Made by a program: the position numbers and the translations under genes. A stretch of 64,000 nt of DNA, taken from assembly GCA_041653995.1 (NCBI GenBank), contig JBAZEK010000002.1, positions 1 to 64,000 of the forward strand, in the 5' to 3' direction. Below the pieces are notes generated by a model. It had not been told where the DNA came from. It searched no databases and saw only the letters and a list, made by a program, of their open reading frames with translations. Position 1 is the stretch's first letter. Every line of letters starts with the position of its first letter. Shown one piece after another: positions 26,012 through 34,912 of this stretch. Origin of the DNA: Dehalococcoidia bacterium. GTDB taxonomy: Bacteria > Chloroflexota > Dehalococcoidia > GIF9 > UBA5629.

Positions 26012-27166
26012 ATGGCTGGCAGAGTTGGAATAGTGGCGGCCTCCTCGACAAAGTTCGAAGCCGCCAAACCCTACGATCACCTGATGGACCTCGTAGTGGA
26101 GGTCACGGACAAGGTCGTCGAGGCCGCGGGTATCAACCTCAAAAACGACGTCGAAGCCGTCGTAAGCTGTTCCCAGGACTTCTGGGACGGGAGGACGATC
26201 TCATCCATGCCCATACCCGACGCCGTATGCTCGCACCTGAAGGACGAATCCAAGGTGGCCGGCGACGGCGCCTATGCGGTGCTTTACGGCGCCATGCACA
26301 TACTTTCGGGCGACAACAACCTGATACTGGTGGTGAGCCACTGCGAGGAATCGATCACCGACGGCACCATGATAGAAAACTGGTCGATCGACCACATCTA
26401 CCACCGCTGGCTGGGCCTCGATTACACCATGGGCGCGGCCATGCAGGCCAGGCGCTACATGGACAAATACAAGGTCACGCCCGAGCAGTTCGCCAAGGTC
26501 GTGGTGAAAAACAAGGGCAACGCGCTGAAGAATAAACTGGCGCAGGATGCCAGGACACTGACGGTCGACCAGGTGCTCAAGTCTAAGATGCTGGCCGAAC
26601 CTATCACCGAGCTGCAGAAGAAACCCGTCTCCGACGGCGCCTGTGCCATGATCATGGCCAGCGAGGAAGTCGCAAAAAAACTAACACCCAATCCCGTGTG
26701 GATAACGGGCGTCGGCAATTTTTACGAGCATCACAACCTGGGCGACCGGGACCTGGCGGAATGCGATGCCCTGATCAAGGCTACTAAGAGAGCCTACAAA
26801 ATGGCGGGCATCGGCAATCCCGTCAAGGATCTGGACCTGGTCGAGCTCTCCGAGTTCTACGCGCCCCAGGAACTGCTGTGGATGGAGGGGTTGGGACTGT
26901 GCGGACGCGGAGAGGGCGGCAAGCTGATCGACAGCGGCAAGACGCAGATGAAGGGTGAGATACCGGTCAACCCCTCGGGCGGCCTGCTTTCAGGCGCGCC
27001 GGTGACGGTGGCAGGCATGGCCAGGGTGGCTGAAGCCGTCTGGCAGCTGCAGGGAAAGGCTGGAGAGCACCAGGTGCAGGGCGCGAGGCGCGCCGTCGCC
27101 CACGGATGCGACGGCCTGGCAGGCCAGATGCACTGTGTACTCGTTCTCGAAAAGGGAGGTAAATAG
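26012..27166 (+). CDS. Thiolase-superfamily protein without thiolase catalytic residues
   Basis: 384 residues, SCP-x/lipid-transfer type thiolase fold; AAAGGAGG before the ATG. Real thiolases have a nucleophilic Cys in an ACASG-type loop; here the loop reads KVAGDGAYAV. The HDCF-type His motif reads EFYAPQE with Tyr283, and the GHP-type motif reads GGLLSGAPVTVAG. So all three catalytic elements are replaced. Among characterised relatives, the Ltp2-type aldolases of steroid side-chain degradation also lack the Cys, use tyrosines and need a DUF35 partner. Two DUF35 genes follow, so a retro-aldolase or other C-C lyase role is inferred. One base separates it from the next paralog. Confidence 0.85.
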   Translation: MAGRVGIVAASSTKFEAAKPYDHLMDLVVEVTDKVVEAAGINLKNDVEAVVSCSQDFWDGRTISSMPIPDAVCSHLKDESKVAGDGAYAVLYGAMHILSGDNNLILVVSHCEESITDGTMIENWSIDHIYHRWLGLDYTMGAAMQARRYMDKYKVTPEQFAKVVVKNKGNALKNKLAQDARTLTVDQVLKSKMLAEPITELQKKPVSDGACAMIMASEEVAKKLTPNPVWITGVGNFYEHHNLGDRDLAECDALIKATKRAYKMAGIGNPVKDLDLVELSEFYAPQELLWMEGLGLCGRGEGGKLIDSGKTQMKGEIPVNPSGGLLSGAPVTVAGMARVAEAVWQLQGKAGEHQVQGARRAVAHGCDGLAGQMHCVLVLEKGGK

Positions 27167-27167
27167 A

Positions 27168-28331
27168 ATGGCAAACAGGGTTGCTATTGTTGGAATCGGC
27201 CAGACCACGCACAGCGGCCGCAGACCCTACGTCAATGACGGCGAGCTGATTTACGACGCCGTTACCAAGGCACTGGAGGATGCCGGCCTGACCATTAACG
27301 ATATGGAAGCCGTAATGGCGGGCAACATGGACTTCTTCGAGGGACATCACCTGAACGATGCCATGCTGAACCTCTACAGCGGAGCGGCCGGCAGACCGGG
27401 CTTCAAAATGAACACCGGCGGCACGGTCGGGACCATGACGGCCATACAGGGTTGGTATCATATCGCATCAGGTTTATACGATATCTGCCTGGTAATAGGC
27501 TGGGAGAAGCACGATGAGGGTCTGGTGACACCGGCCATCTCGACCATCACCGACCCCGCCGTGGACCGGCATTTCCTGGTGGGCGCCATCGGAGGCCTGG
27601 CAACGGTCTCGGTGGCCTACATGCAGAGGAGCGGATGCAAGCTGGAGCATGCCGCCATGGTACGCGCCAATTCATCCCAGGCCGCACACAGGAACCCGAA
27701 CGCCCATATGAGAGAGATATACTCCGTGGAAGATGTTATGAGCGCAAGGATGGTGATGTACCCGCTGAACCTGCTGATGTGCTGTCCCACCAGCCTGGGC
27801 GCCACCGCGATGGTGCTTGCCAGCGAGAGCAAGGCCAAGAAGATATGCAAGAAGCCGGTCTGGATGAAGGACCACGTGACGGTCCATGTGGAATACGGCG
27901 GCGCTCAATTCGGTATCGGCGAGAAGCGCTGGACTTCCCACATGGAAGCCGGCGCCAAACTGTTTAAGCGCAACCATATCACCAAGCCGATGGTTGAGAC
28001 ACAGGTCTTCGAGATGTACGACCCCTTCGCCTTCGCCATACCCATGTGGCTGGAGGACTTCCTGGTCTGCGAGCCCAATGAAGGATGGAAGCTGGTTGAA
28101 AAAGGCGCTCTCAAGCTGGAGGGAGAATACCCGGTCAGCCCGTCCGGCGGCGTGCTCTGCACCAACTCCATCGGCGACTCCGCCATACTGAGGATAGCCG
28201 AGGCTGCCCTGCAGGTCAGGGGAGATGGAGGCGAGCACCAGGTGACCAGGGAGGTCAAGCAGGCGCTGGCCAGCGGTTTCGGCGGCTCATACTGGTCCGA
28301 CCTGCTGCTGCTCAGCAAGACCATGGATTAA
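27168..28331 (+). CDS. Second thiolase-superfamily protein without thiolase catalytic residues
   Basis: 387 residues from ATG at 27168, with GGGAGGT eight bases upstream. Same fold as the preceding gene but clearly diverged. The nucleophile loop reads KMNTGGTVGTMTA (no Cys). The His motif is replaced by EMYDPFAF, with Tyr284 at the place where Ltp2-like aldolases carry a tyrosine. The C-terminal motif reads GGVLCTNSIGD instead of GHP. Either it forms a heteromer with the 26012 product, or each pairs with one of the two DUF35 proteins downstream. Confidence 0.85.
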   Translation: MANRVAIVGIGQTTHSGRRPYVNDGELIYDAVTKALEDAGLTINDMEAVMAGNMDFFEGHHLNDAMLNLYSGAAGRPGFKMNTGGTVGTMTAIQGWYHIASGLYDICLVIGWEKHDEGLVTPAISTITDPAVDRHFLVGAIGGLATVSVAYMQRSGCKLEHAAMVRANSSQAAHRNPNAHMREIYSVEDVMSARMVMYPLNLLMCCPTSLGATAMVLASESKAKKICKKPVWMKDHVTVHVEYGGAQFGIGEKRWTSHMEAGAKLFKRNHITKPMVETQVFEMYDPFAFAIPMWLEDFLVCEPNEGWKLVEKGALKLEGEYPVSPSGGVLCTNSIGDSAILRIAEAALQVRGDGGEHQVTREVKQALASGFGGSYWSDLLLLSKTMD

Positions 28332-28349
28332 CTGGAGGGAATGATTGAA

Positions 28350-28838
28350 ATGAAGCAAAGAGCACAGGAAGAGTTAATATACATCAATAAGACTGCGAAG
28401 ATCCCCTACAAATGGAGGACCGGCGAGGTATGGGGTGAGTTCTTCAGGGAATTGAAGGAAAACGGCATTATCTATGCCAACGAGTGCCCCACCTGCGGCC
28501 GCCAGTTCTGCCTGCCCAAGGCAGTCTGCACCAGGGACCACACCGTGTGTACCGACAGATCAAAATGGATTCCGGTCGGGCCCAAGGGAACGGTCGTGTC
28601 CTATTTCATGGCAGAGCAGTCGTTCCTATTGCCGACAACAGGGGAGATGCTCAAGATCCCCTTCGCGGTCGGTATCATTCTGCTGGACGGCGCAACCGTC
28701 ATCATGCAGCACCAGCTCGAGGAGACGGATGAGAGTAAGATTAAAATTTTCATGCGGGTCGAGGCGGTAATCAGGCCCAAGGCGGAGCGCAAGGGCAATA
28801 TCTTCGACATAGTCCACTTCAAGACGATTACCGAGTGA
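28350..28838 (+). CDS. DUF35 / zinc-ribbon OB-fold protein, partner of thiolase-like enzyme
   Basis: 162 residues from ATG at 28350; GGAGGG is ten bases upstream, whereas the ATG at 28341 is too close to it. A rubredoxin-like zinc ribbon (CPTCGRQFCLP...C, near residue 47) is followed by an OB-fold with GPKGTVVSYF and AVGIILLDGA. DUF35 proteins bind acyl-CoA and thiolase-fold partners, as in archaeal HMG-CoA synthesis and in the ChsH2-Ltp2 aldolase. Fits its place just after two thiolase-like genes. Confidence 0.87.
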   Translation: MKQRAQEELIYINKTAKIPYKWRTGEVWGEFFRELKENGIIYANECPTCGRQFCLPKAVCTRDHTVCTDRSKWIPVGPKGTVVSYFMAEQSFLLPTTGEMLKIPFAVGIILLDGATVIMQHQLEETDESKIKIFMRVEAVIRPKAERKGNIFDIVHFKTITE

Positions 28839-28866
28839 TTAAAGAAGAGATAGGAAGGAAATAACT

Positions 28867-29322
28867 ATGGAAGCAGTAAAAAAAGAACCCGTCATTTTTG
28901 AAGGCTTCATTATCATGCCCTACAAGTACTCCGTAGGCTCCATGGCCAGCAAGTTTTTCATCAAGATCAGAGACAGCAAAGTGATCAGTGGCGCCAAATG
29001 CCCGAAGTGCGGATTCGTCAATGTCCCGCCCAGGTCCGTCTGCCCCAAATGCTTCAGCAAGGTGGAAGAGTTGATTGATCTGAGCGGCAAAGGCACGCTG
29101 GAAACATTCACTATCGTGAACTACGAATCGTCGGTGCAGGCGATCAAGCCGCCCTATGCCATAGGCGTGATCAAGCTGGACGGCGCCGATACGGGTATGA
29201 CGCATTTCATCGGGGACGTCGACGCAAAATCCATTAAATCAGGGATGAAGCTGGAACCGGTATTCAAGGACAAGCGTGAAGCCACCATCTTCGATATCGA
29301 GTATTTCCGGCCGGTCAAATAG
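28867..29322 (+). CDS. Second DUF35 / zinc-ribbon OB-fold protein
   Basis: 151 residues. Zinc ribbon with two knuckles, CPKCGFVNVPPRSVCPKC, followed by the OB-fold signature GKGTLETFTIV and AIGVIKLDGAD. It differs from the first DUF35 protein enough to suggest a different partner rather than a recent copy. AGGAAG ahead of the ATG. Together the four genes give two thiolase-like and two DUF35 chains in one operon. Confidence 0.87.
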   Translation: MEAVKKEPVIFEGFIIMPYKYSVGSMASKFFIKIRDSKVISGAKCPKCGFVNVPPRSVCPKCFSKVEELIDLSGKGTLETFTIVNYESSVQAIKPPYAIGVIKLDGADTGMTHFIGDVDAKSIKSGMKLEPVFKDKREATIFDIEYFRPVK

Positions 29323-29363
29323 TCGCATATTAAAACGATGAATTCATAATAGAGGAGGCACGT

Positions 29364-30290
29364 ATGGAAGACAAAGTAATCATCACAGCAGCTCTGGCAG
29401 GGTCGGCCACGTTCAAGAACAACAACCCTGCGACACCTTATACACCCAAGGAATACGCAGAAGAAGCCGAGAAAGCCTTCAAGGCCGGCGCCAGCATGGT
29501 GCATATCCATGGCCGCGATGAAAAAATGGGCGGATACCATACATCTGATGTGGAAATGGTAAAGGCCACTTACGACGCGATAAGGCAGCGCTGCCCCGAC
29601 CTGATCATCCAGGTCACTTCATCAGTGGGCTTCCCCTGTCAGGTCGGCCCCTTCCCCGAGTCGGATTGCGTAAACCTGATAAACAATTTGATCAAACTCA
29701 ACATGGAGTCAAGGATACGGTCGATCAAGGCCATCAAGCCGGAGAGCGCCTCCCTAAATACCAATACCATGAATTTCAGCGTGCTTGACCGCAAGACCGG
29801 CCAGATTCTGATCGATAACGTGTTCGTTAACTCCTTCGGTATGCTGCAGGATTTCGGCAAGCTTATGGAAGAGATCGGATGCCGGCCCGAGGCCGAGCTA
29901 TACGATGTCGGCGGCCTGGACAACTGGATTATCATAGCCAAACAGGGTATCTTCCGCAAGCCCTATAACTTCAACTTCGTGTGGGGCGTTAACGGCGGCC
30001 AGAAATTCAGGCCAGAGGTATTTGTAGCGTTTGTTAACGCGCTTCCGCCCGACTCCAACTTCACCACCTGTGCCGTAGGCACGGAGCAGGTCCCCGCCAT
30101 CATGCAGTCATGCATGATGGGAGGGCATATGAGGGTTGGCCTGGAGGACAACACCAGGATGCCTGACGGCGAGCTTGCCAAGGGCAGCTATGAACAGGTA
30201 GAATTGGCCGTCAAAATAGCCGCCATGCTGGGAAGGGAGCCGGCTACTCCGGCCGAGGCGCGCAAGATCCTCGGTATCACAAAAAATTAG
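29364..30290 (+). CDS. Beta-keto acid cleavage enzyme (BKACE, DUF849)
   Basis: 308 residues, typical TIM-barrel BKACE. The N-terminal ITAALAG strand and the metal-binding HIHGRD motif (His47, His49) match the 3-keto-5-aminohexanoate cleavage enzyme family. The reaction type is beta-keto acid plus acetyl-CoA giving acetoacetate plus a shortened acyl-CoA. The C-terminal block GLEDN also fits the family. Its keto-acid substrate is unknown. GAGGAGGCA ahead of the ATG. Its presence beside a CoA-transferase suggests free beta-keto acids occur in this pathway. Confidence 0.9.
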   Translation: MEDKVIITAALAGSATFKNNNPATPYTPKEYAEEAEKAFKAGASMVHIHGRDEKMGGYHTSDVEMVKATYDAIRQRCPDLIIQVTSSVGFPCQVGPFPESDCVNLINNLIKLNMESRIRSIKAIKPESASLNTNTMNFSVLDRKTGQILIDNVFVNSFGMLQDFGKLMEEIGCRPEAELYDVGGLDNWIIIAKQGIFRKPYNFNFVWGVNGGQKFRPEVFVAFVNALPPDSNFTTCAVGTEQVPAIMQSCMMGGHMRVGLEDNTRMPDGELAKGSYEQVELAVKIAAMLGREPATPAEARKILGITKN

Positions 30291-30326
30291 AAACCGCGTT
30301 TCCCGTATAATTTAATAGTTAACTTT

Positions 30327-30369
30327 AACTTGCCGGTAAGCTGTGAGCAGTGCAGCTTCCCGGCAAGTT
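30327..30369 (+). promoter_or_regulatory. Long hairpin between BKACE and CoA-transferase genes
   Basis: Outer arms AACTTGCCGG (30327-30336) and CCGGCAAGTT (30360-30369) and inner arms AAGCTG/CAGCTT (30338-30343, 30353-30358) stack with a single T/C mismatch between them and a nine-base loop. No T-run follows, so it is less likely a terminator than an mRNA stabiliser, processing site or attenuator within the operon. Confidence 0.6.
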
Positions 30370-30403
30370 GACTGATATCTTAAATCGACTGAAGGAGCAG
30401 CAA

Positions 30404-31414
30404 ATGGAAGTTATACAAGAAGGTAAAGGACAACTGGTCGGATGGCACGATCCGGACGAAAACCGGGAGTACGTCCTGCACAACAAATCCCGCGCTCTCA
30501 AGGACAAGACCATGACCGCACGCGATGCGGTGAGCAAATTCGTCAAGGACGGCGACTTCATCGCCAGCGGCGGGTTCGGACACATCCGTGTCTCCATGAA
30601 TATAATCTACGAGATTATTCGCCAACGCAGGCGCAACCTGATCATGGCCGGCAAGACGGCCGTGCATGACCTGGACCTTCTGGTGGGCAACGGCTGTGTC
30701 GACAGGGTCGAGGTGGCTTATAGCTTCGGCCACGAGGTCAGGGGCCTGTCACCGGCCAGCAGGCGCATGGTGGAATCCGGCAGGTGCAAGGTCATCGCTG
30801 AGATCAGCAACTCCGGCTATCAGTGGAGGTTCCTGGCGGGAATGATGGGCCTGCCGTTCATACCCAGCCGCAACCTGCTCGGCACGGATACAGGCGCATA
30901 CAGCTCCTGCAAGGTGGTGAAAGATCCCTTCAGCGGCAAGCCCATCAACCTGATACCGGCAGCCTATCCGGATGTGGCTTTCATCCACGTGCACCGCTGC
31001 GACATCTACGGCAACTGCCAGATCGACGGCATCATGGTGGAGGACTTCGAGCTGGCGCGCTGCGCGCGCAAGCTGATCATAACCACCGAGAAGATTGTGG
31101 ACAACGAGATAATGCGCAGGGAGCCCTGGCGTAACGTTATACCTTTCTATGTTGTGGACGCCGTGGTTGAGCAGCCCTATGGATCGCATCCCTGCGAGAT
31201 GCACGGCGAGTACTTTTTCGACGAGGAGCACATAGCTGAATGGCTGGCTCTTTCCAAGACCGATGAGGGAGTCAAGCAGTACTCGGACAAATACATTTTC
31301 GGCGTAAATGATTTCGATGAATACCTGGAGACCTGCGGGGGACTTAAAAAAATCGAGTTCCTTAAGAAGCGTGAAGACATGAGGGTGCCACTGGTAACAC
31401 CCTGGCGAAAATAA
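30404..31414 (+). CDS. CoA-transferase subunit alpha (glutaconate CoA-transferase type)
   Basis: 336 residues from ATG at 30404 with GAAGGAG upstream; the longer frame starting at 30350 would begin inside a hairpin. After about 60 extra N-terminal residues comes the family I CoA-transferase alpha core: DGDFIASGGFGHIRVSM (CoA-loop glycines), PFIPSRNLLGTD and DVAFIHVHRCDIYGNCQ. Family members move CoA between acids; the related IpdAB pair instead hydrolyses a steroid ring, so either activity is possible. Partner is the next gene. Confidence 0.88.
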   Translation: MEVIQEGKGQLVGWHDPDENREYVLHNKSRALKDKTMTARDAVSKFVKDGDFIASGGFGHIRVSMNIIYEIIRQRRRNLIMAGKTAVHDLDLLVGNGCVDRVEVAYSFGHEVRGLSPASRRMVESGRCKVIAEISNSGYQWRFLAGMMGLPFIPSRNLLGTDTGAYSSCKVVKDPFSGKPINLIPAAYPDVAFIHVHRCDIYGNCQIDGIMVEDFELARCARKLIITTEKIVDNEIMRREPWRNVIPFYVVDAVVEQPYGSHPCEMHGEYFFDEEHIAEWLALSKTDEGVKQYSDKYIFGVNDFDEYLETCGGLKKIEFLKKREDMRVPLVTPWRK

Positions 31415-31459
31415 AAGCTGCTCTTGACGGACCAGATTATAAGGGAGAATGAATGACAG

Positions 31460-32245
31460 ATGGCCAATAATCAAAACGGCAGATATAACATGCGAGAATT
31501 CCTGGCGTTCACAGGCTCAAACCTGCTGGAGGACGGCAAGTCAGTCTTTGTCGGCACAGGCCTTCCCATGATAGCCGGCATGCTGGCTCAAAAGACGCAC
31601 GCCCCCAATCTGCTGATCATATTTGAAGCCGGGGGCGTCGGGCCCATACTGCCCGAGCTGCCCATATCGGTAGGGCAGGCTTTAACCTGCTACAGGGGGA
31701 TTGCCGCCACCAGTATGCATGATGTAATGTCATCCTGCCAGGCGGGATTCATCGATTACGGCTTCCTGGGCGGCGCCCAGGTCGATATGTATGGAAATAT
31801 CAACACTACGTGCATAGGCGACCATGACCACCCTAAGGCCAGGCTGCCGGGAAGCGGCGGCGCCAACGATATCGCTTCCTTCGCCCACAAGACCATACTC
31901 ATCGTAGGTGGACAATCGAAGCGCACATTCGTCAACAAGGTCGATTTTCTCACAACACCCGGCTTCCTGAGCGGGCCCGGAGCAAGGGAAAAGGCAGGAT
32001 TACCCAGCAATACCGGCCCCTTCAGAATGATTACACAGCTGGCGGTCTACGGATTCGATGATAAGACCAAGCGTATGAAGCTGCTGTCTCTCCATCCCGG
32101 CGTCACCATCGAAGAGGTCCGCGACAATTCAAGCTTCGATATCATTATCCCCGATAAATACGCGGTAAGCCCCGAACCGACGGACCGCGATCTCGAAATA
32201 CTGCGCAAGGATATCGATCCCACAGGTATGTTAATCGGCAAATAA
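31460..32245 (+). CDS. CoA-transferase subunit beta (glutaconate CoA-transferase type)
   Basis: 261 residues. The segment NLLIIFEAGGVGPILPELPI contains Glu56 at the place where glutaconate CoA-transferase beta chains carry the catalytic glutamate that forms the CoA thioester. GAQVDMYGNINTT and RLPGSGGANDIAS are further family motifs. With its catalytic Glu apparently kept, a true transferase activity is more likely than an IpdAB-like hydrolase, though not settled. It follows the alpha gene by 45 bases. Confidence 0.88.
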   Translation: MANNQNGRYNMREFLAFTGSNLLEDGKSVFVGTGLPMIAGMLAQKTHAPNLLIIFEAGGVGPILPELPISVGQALTCYRGIAATSMHDVMSSCQAGFIDYGFLGGAQVDMYGNINTTCIGDHDHPKARLPGSGGANDIASFAHKTILIVGGQSKRTFVNKVDFLTTPGFLSGPGAREKAGLPSNTGPFRMITQLAVYGFDDKTKRMKLLSLHPGVTIEEVRDNSSFDIIIPDKYAVSPEPTDRDLEILRKDIDPTGMLIGK

Positions 32246-32266
32246 TCTGCAGGAGACTGAGTAATT

Positions 32267-33454
32267 ATGGACTTCGAGCTTACTGAGAGCCAGCGAATGA
32301 TCACCAACGCTGCCAGGGAGATCGCGACTGAGTTCGGCCCCGAATACTGGCGCAAAAAGGAAGAGAAGCACGAATTCGGCAGCGAATTCTGGAAAGCCAT
32401 ATGTGATGCCGGTTTTCTCGGCATAGTCATACCGGAGGAATACGGGGGCTCGGGCAACGGCGCGACCGACCTTTTCATCGCTATGGAGAATCTATGCGGG
32501 TACGGTTGCGGCATGGCGGGCGCCTGGTATCTGATTCTATCAGAGGTCTTCGGCGGCCTGAGCATTTTGAAACACGGCACGGCAGAGCAGAAAAAGAAAT
32601 ACCTGCCGGCGCTGGCCAAGGGCGATATCGAATTCTGCATGGCACTTACAGAGCCGAACGCGGGCACCAATACCCTCAATATCAGCACCACCGCCAGGAA
32701 AGATGGGAAAAACTGGATCATCAACGGCAATAAGACGTTCATCAGCGGCGCCGACCGCGCCCAGGGTATGCTGATCATAGCCCGCACCTCCCCCTGTGGA
32801 AGCAAAGGCAGCAAGACCTCGGGACTGAGCCTGTTTTTAGCCGACCTGCCCAACAAGGCCGTAGAGATAGAACCCATCGCAAAACACGCCGTCAACTACT
32901 CTCATTCCTGCACCGTTACATTCAACGACCTCAAGCTCCCGGAGAGCGCGCTGATGCCGCCGCTGGACGGCGGATGGCACAATGTCCTGGATACGCTGAA
33001 TCCCGAGCGCATGAGCTTCTCCGCGCTCGGCGTGGGCATAGCCAACCTGGCCATTCGCAAAGCCGTGGAATACGCGCGCGAACGCAAGGTTTTCAATAAC
33101 GTGCCCATTGGCAGCTATCAGGCGCTGCAGTTCCCACTGGCCGAGTCATATTCCTGCCTTGAGGCGGCACGACTGCTCAATTTGCGGGCATCAGTCGCCT
33201 ATGATACCGGCAAGCCTTCCGCAGAGGTGGGCGCGGCAGCCAATATGGCCAAGGCTATTGTGGTTGAGCATGGCATCAAGGCGGTTTACTGGGCCATGCA
33301 GGTCTTCGGCGGCTACGGCTATGCCATTGAATACGATGTCGAGAGATGGTGGCGCGAGATCAACCTGATAAGGCTGGCGCCCGTCACCCAGCAGATGACA
33401 CTGGCTTATATCGGTGAAAGGGTGCTGGGGATGCCCAAAAGCTACCAGACCTAG
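32267..33454 (+). CDS. Acyl-CoA dehydrogenase
   Basis: 395 residues. Motifs MALTEPNAGTNTLNIST (FAD/substrate) and ERKVFNNVPIGSYQALQFPLAE are present. The likely base is the Glu of LNPERMSFSA. The C-terminus FGGYGYAIEYDVERWWRE is of the kind found in short- and branched-chain enzymes. It is the fourth acyl-CoA dehydrogenase of the cluster and ends the plus-strand arm. It converges on gltX with 35 bases between the stops; no terminator is visible there. Confidence 0.92.
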   Translation: MDFELTESQRMITNAAREIATEFGPEYWRKKEEKHEFGSEFWKAICDAGFLGIVIPEEYGGSGNGATDLFIAMENLCGYGCGMAGAWYLILSEVFGGLSILKHGTAEQKKKYLPALAKGDIEFCMALTEPNAGTNTLNISTTARKDGKNWIINGNKTFISGADRAQGMLIIARTSPCGSKGSKTSGLSLFLADLPNKAVEIEPIAKHAVNYSHSCTVTFNDLKLPESALMPPLDGGWHNVLDTLNPERMSFSALGVGIANLAIRKAVEYARERKVFNNVPIGSYQALQFPLAESYSCLEAARLLNLRASVAYDTGKPSAEVGAAANMAKAIVVEHGIKAVYWAMQVFGGYGYAIEYDVERWWREINLIRLAPVTQQMTLAYIGERVLGMPKSYQT

Positions 33455-33489
33455 AGGCTGCCCGGCCGGACGCGGTAATTATCTTGAGG

Positions 33490-34911
33490 CTATATCTTAT
33501 GTAGCGCTGCCTTGAGGCGCGCCATGCTACGGTCCCTGCCCAGCACTTCCATCGTCTCAAAGAGGGGGGGTGAAGCAGTACGGCCGGTGACGGCCACGCG
33601 CAGGACACCGAAAAAGGGGCCGGCCTTGAGTCCGAGCTCTTCCGCCAGAGGCCTTATCGCAGCTTCCATGTCACAGGCACGCCATTCGCGGATGTTTTCC
33701 AGAGCGCGAATCGTCCTGTTGAGCACTTCGACGGCCTGGGCTCTATCCAGTTTTCCGCACAGCAGGGCGCTGTCATATTCCAGCTTATCGCTGAAGAAGA
33801 AATCCACCAGGGCGGGCACTTCGGACAGTACCCTGGCCCTTTCCTGCACGAGCGTGGATATCCGCTGCAAATAACCCGCATCGATGACCGTATCAGTGAT
33901 GGCCTGTTTCACGAAAGGCATACTTCTATCGCTGAACTCCTGCGGGCTGAGGTTGCGTATATAGACACCGTTCATCCATTCCAGCTTGGCCGGGTTAAAG
34001 ACCGCGGCGGTTTTGCTGACCCGCTCGATGGTGAAGTTCTTAACGATCTCCTGGCAGGTCATTATCTCCGTTTTATCGTCCAGCGACCATCCGAGCAGCG
34101 AGAGGAAGTTTATCATGGCCTCCGGAAGATATCCTTTGTCCCTGTATTCATCGATGGACGTGGCGCCGTGGCGTTTGCTCAGCTTGGACTTGTCCGGACC
34201 GAGTATCATGGGAAGGTGCGCAAAGAGGGGAGGCTGCCAACCGAACGCGGCATAGAGGAGCACGTGCCTGGGAGTGCTGGACAGCCACTCCTCGGCCCGC
34301 ATGACATGCGAGATCTGCATCTGGTGATCGTCCACTATATTGGCCAGGTGATATGTGGGATAACCGTCGGACTTGAGCAGCACAAAGTCATCCAGGGTGC
34401 TGTTTTCAAATATCACTTCACCCCTGATCAGGTCGGTTATCACCGTCCTTCCCTCCAGGGGTGACTTGAAGCGTATCACCGGCGCAACAGCGGAGTCACC
34501 CGCCGCCGTTTTCCCGTGGCCGAGGTCGCGGCAATGTCTGTCGTAGCCGGGCGGCTGCTTGAGCTTGATCTGCTCCTGCCGCATGGCATCGAGCCTCTCT
34601 GAAGAGCAGTAACAATAGTATGCCTTGCCCTCGCTCACCAGCTTATCCCCGTACTCCCGATACATATCCAGGCGCTGGGACTGATAAAACGGGCCTTCGT
34701 CCCAGTCCATCCCCATCCACTGCAGGCTGTTAAGAATGACCTCAACGGCACCCTCCACTTTTCGCGCCTGGTCCGTATCCTCAATGCGAAGGATGAAGGT
34801 CCCGCCGGTGTGACGGGCGAAGAGCCAGTTGAAAAGCGCCGTCCTGATATTGCCCAGATGCGGATATCCGGTGGGACTGGGTGCAAAACGCACCCTTACC
34901 GGTGCTTCCAT
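33490..34911 (-). CDS. gltX: Glutamyl-tRNA synthetase
   Basis: 473 residues from ATG at 34911 (GGAGG upstream). The class I signature appears as FAPSPTGYPHLGN (HIGH region) and KLSKRHGA (KMSKS loop). The C-terminal anticodon-binding helices follow. It charges tRNA-Glu, and probably tRNA-Gln in lineages that use the amidotransferase route. The start is one base after the stop of the RDD gene, so the two are coupled. Confidence 0.96.
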   Translation of the reverse strand: MEAPVRVRFAPSPTGYPHLGNIRTALFNWLFARHTGGTFILRIEDTDQARKVEGAVEVILNSLQWMGMDWDEGPFYQSQRLDMYREYGDKLVSEGKAYYCYCSSERLDAMRQEQIKLKQPPGYDRHCRDLGHGKTAAGDSAVAPVIRFKSPLEGRTVITDLIRGEVIFENSTLDDFVLLKSDGYPTYHLANIVDDHQMQISHVMRAEEWLSSTPRHVLLYAAFGWQPPLFAHLPMILGPDKSKLSKRHGATSIDEYRDKGYLPEAMINFLSLLGWSLDDKTEIMTCQEIVKNFTIERVSKTAAVFNPAKLEWMNGVYIRNLSPQEFSDRSMPFVKQAITDTVIDAGYLQRISTLVQERARVLSEVPALVDFFFSDKLEYDSALLCGKLDRAQAVEVLNRTIRALENIREWRACDMEAAIRPLAEELGLKAGPFFGVLRVAVTGRTASPPLFETMEVLGRDRSMARLKAALHKI

Positions 34912-34912
34912 G

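Noticed and set aside
26012..28331. Calling both genes acetyl-CoA acetyltransferases
   Set aside because: Both lack the nucleophilic Cys, the HDCF His and the GHP His that thiolase chemistry needs.
30404..32245. IpdAB-type ring hydrolase as the primary call
   Set aside because: The beta subunit keeps the Glu (residue 56) expected of a real CoA-transferase, so hydrolase was left as an alternative only.
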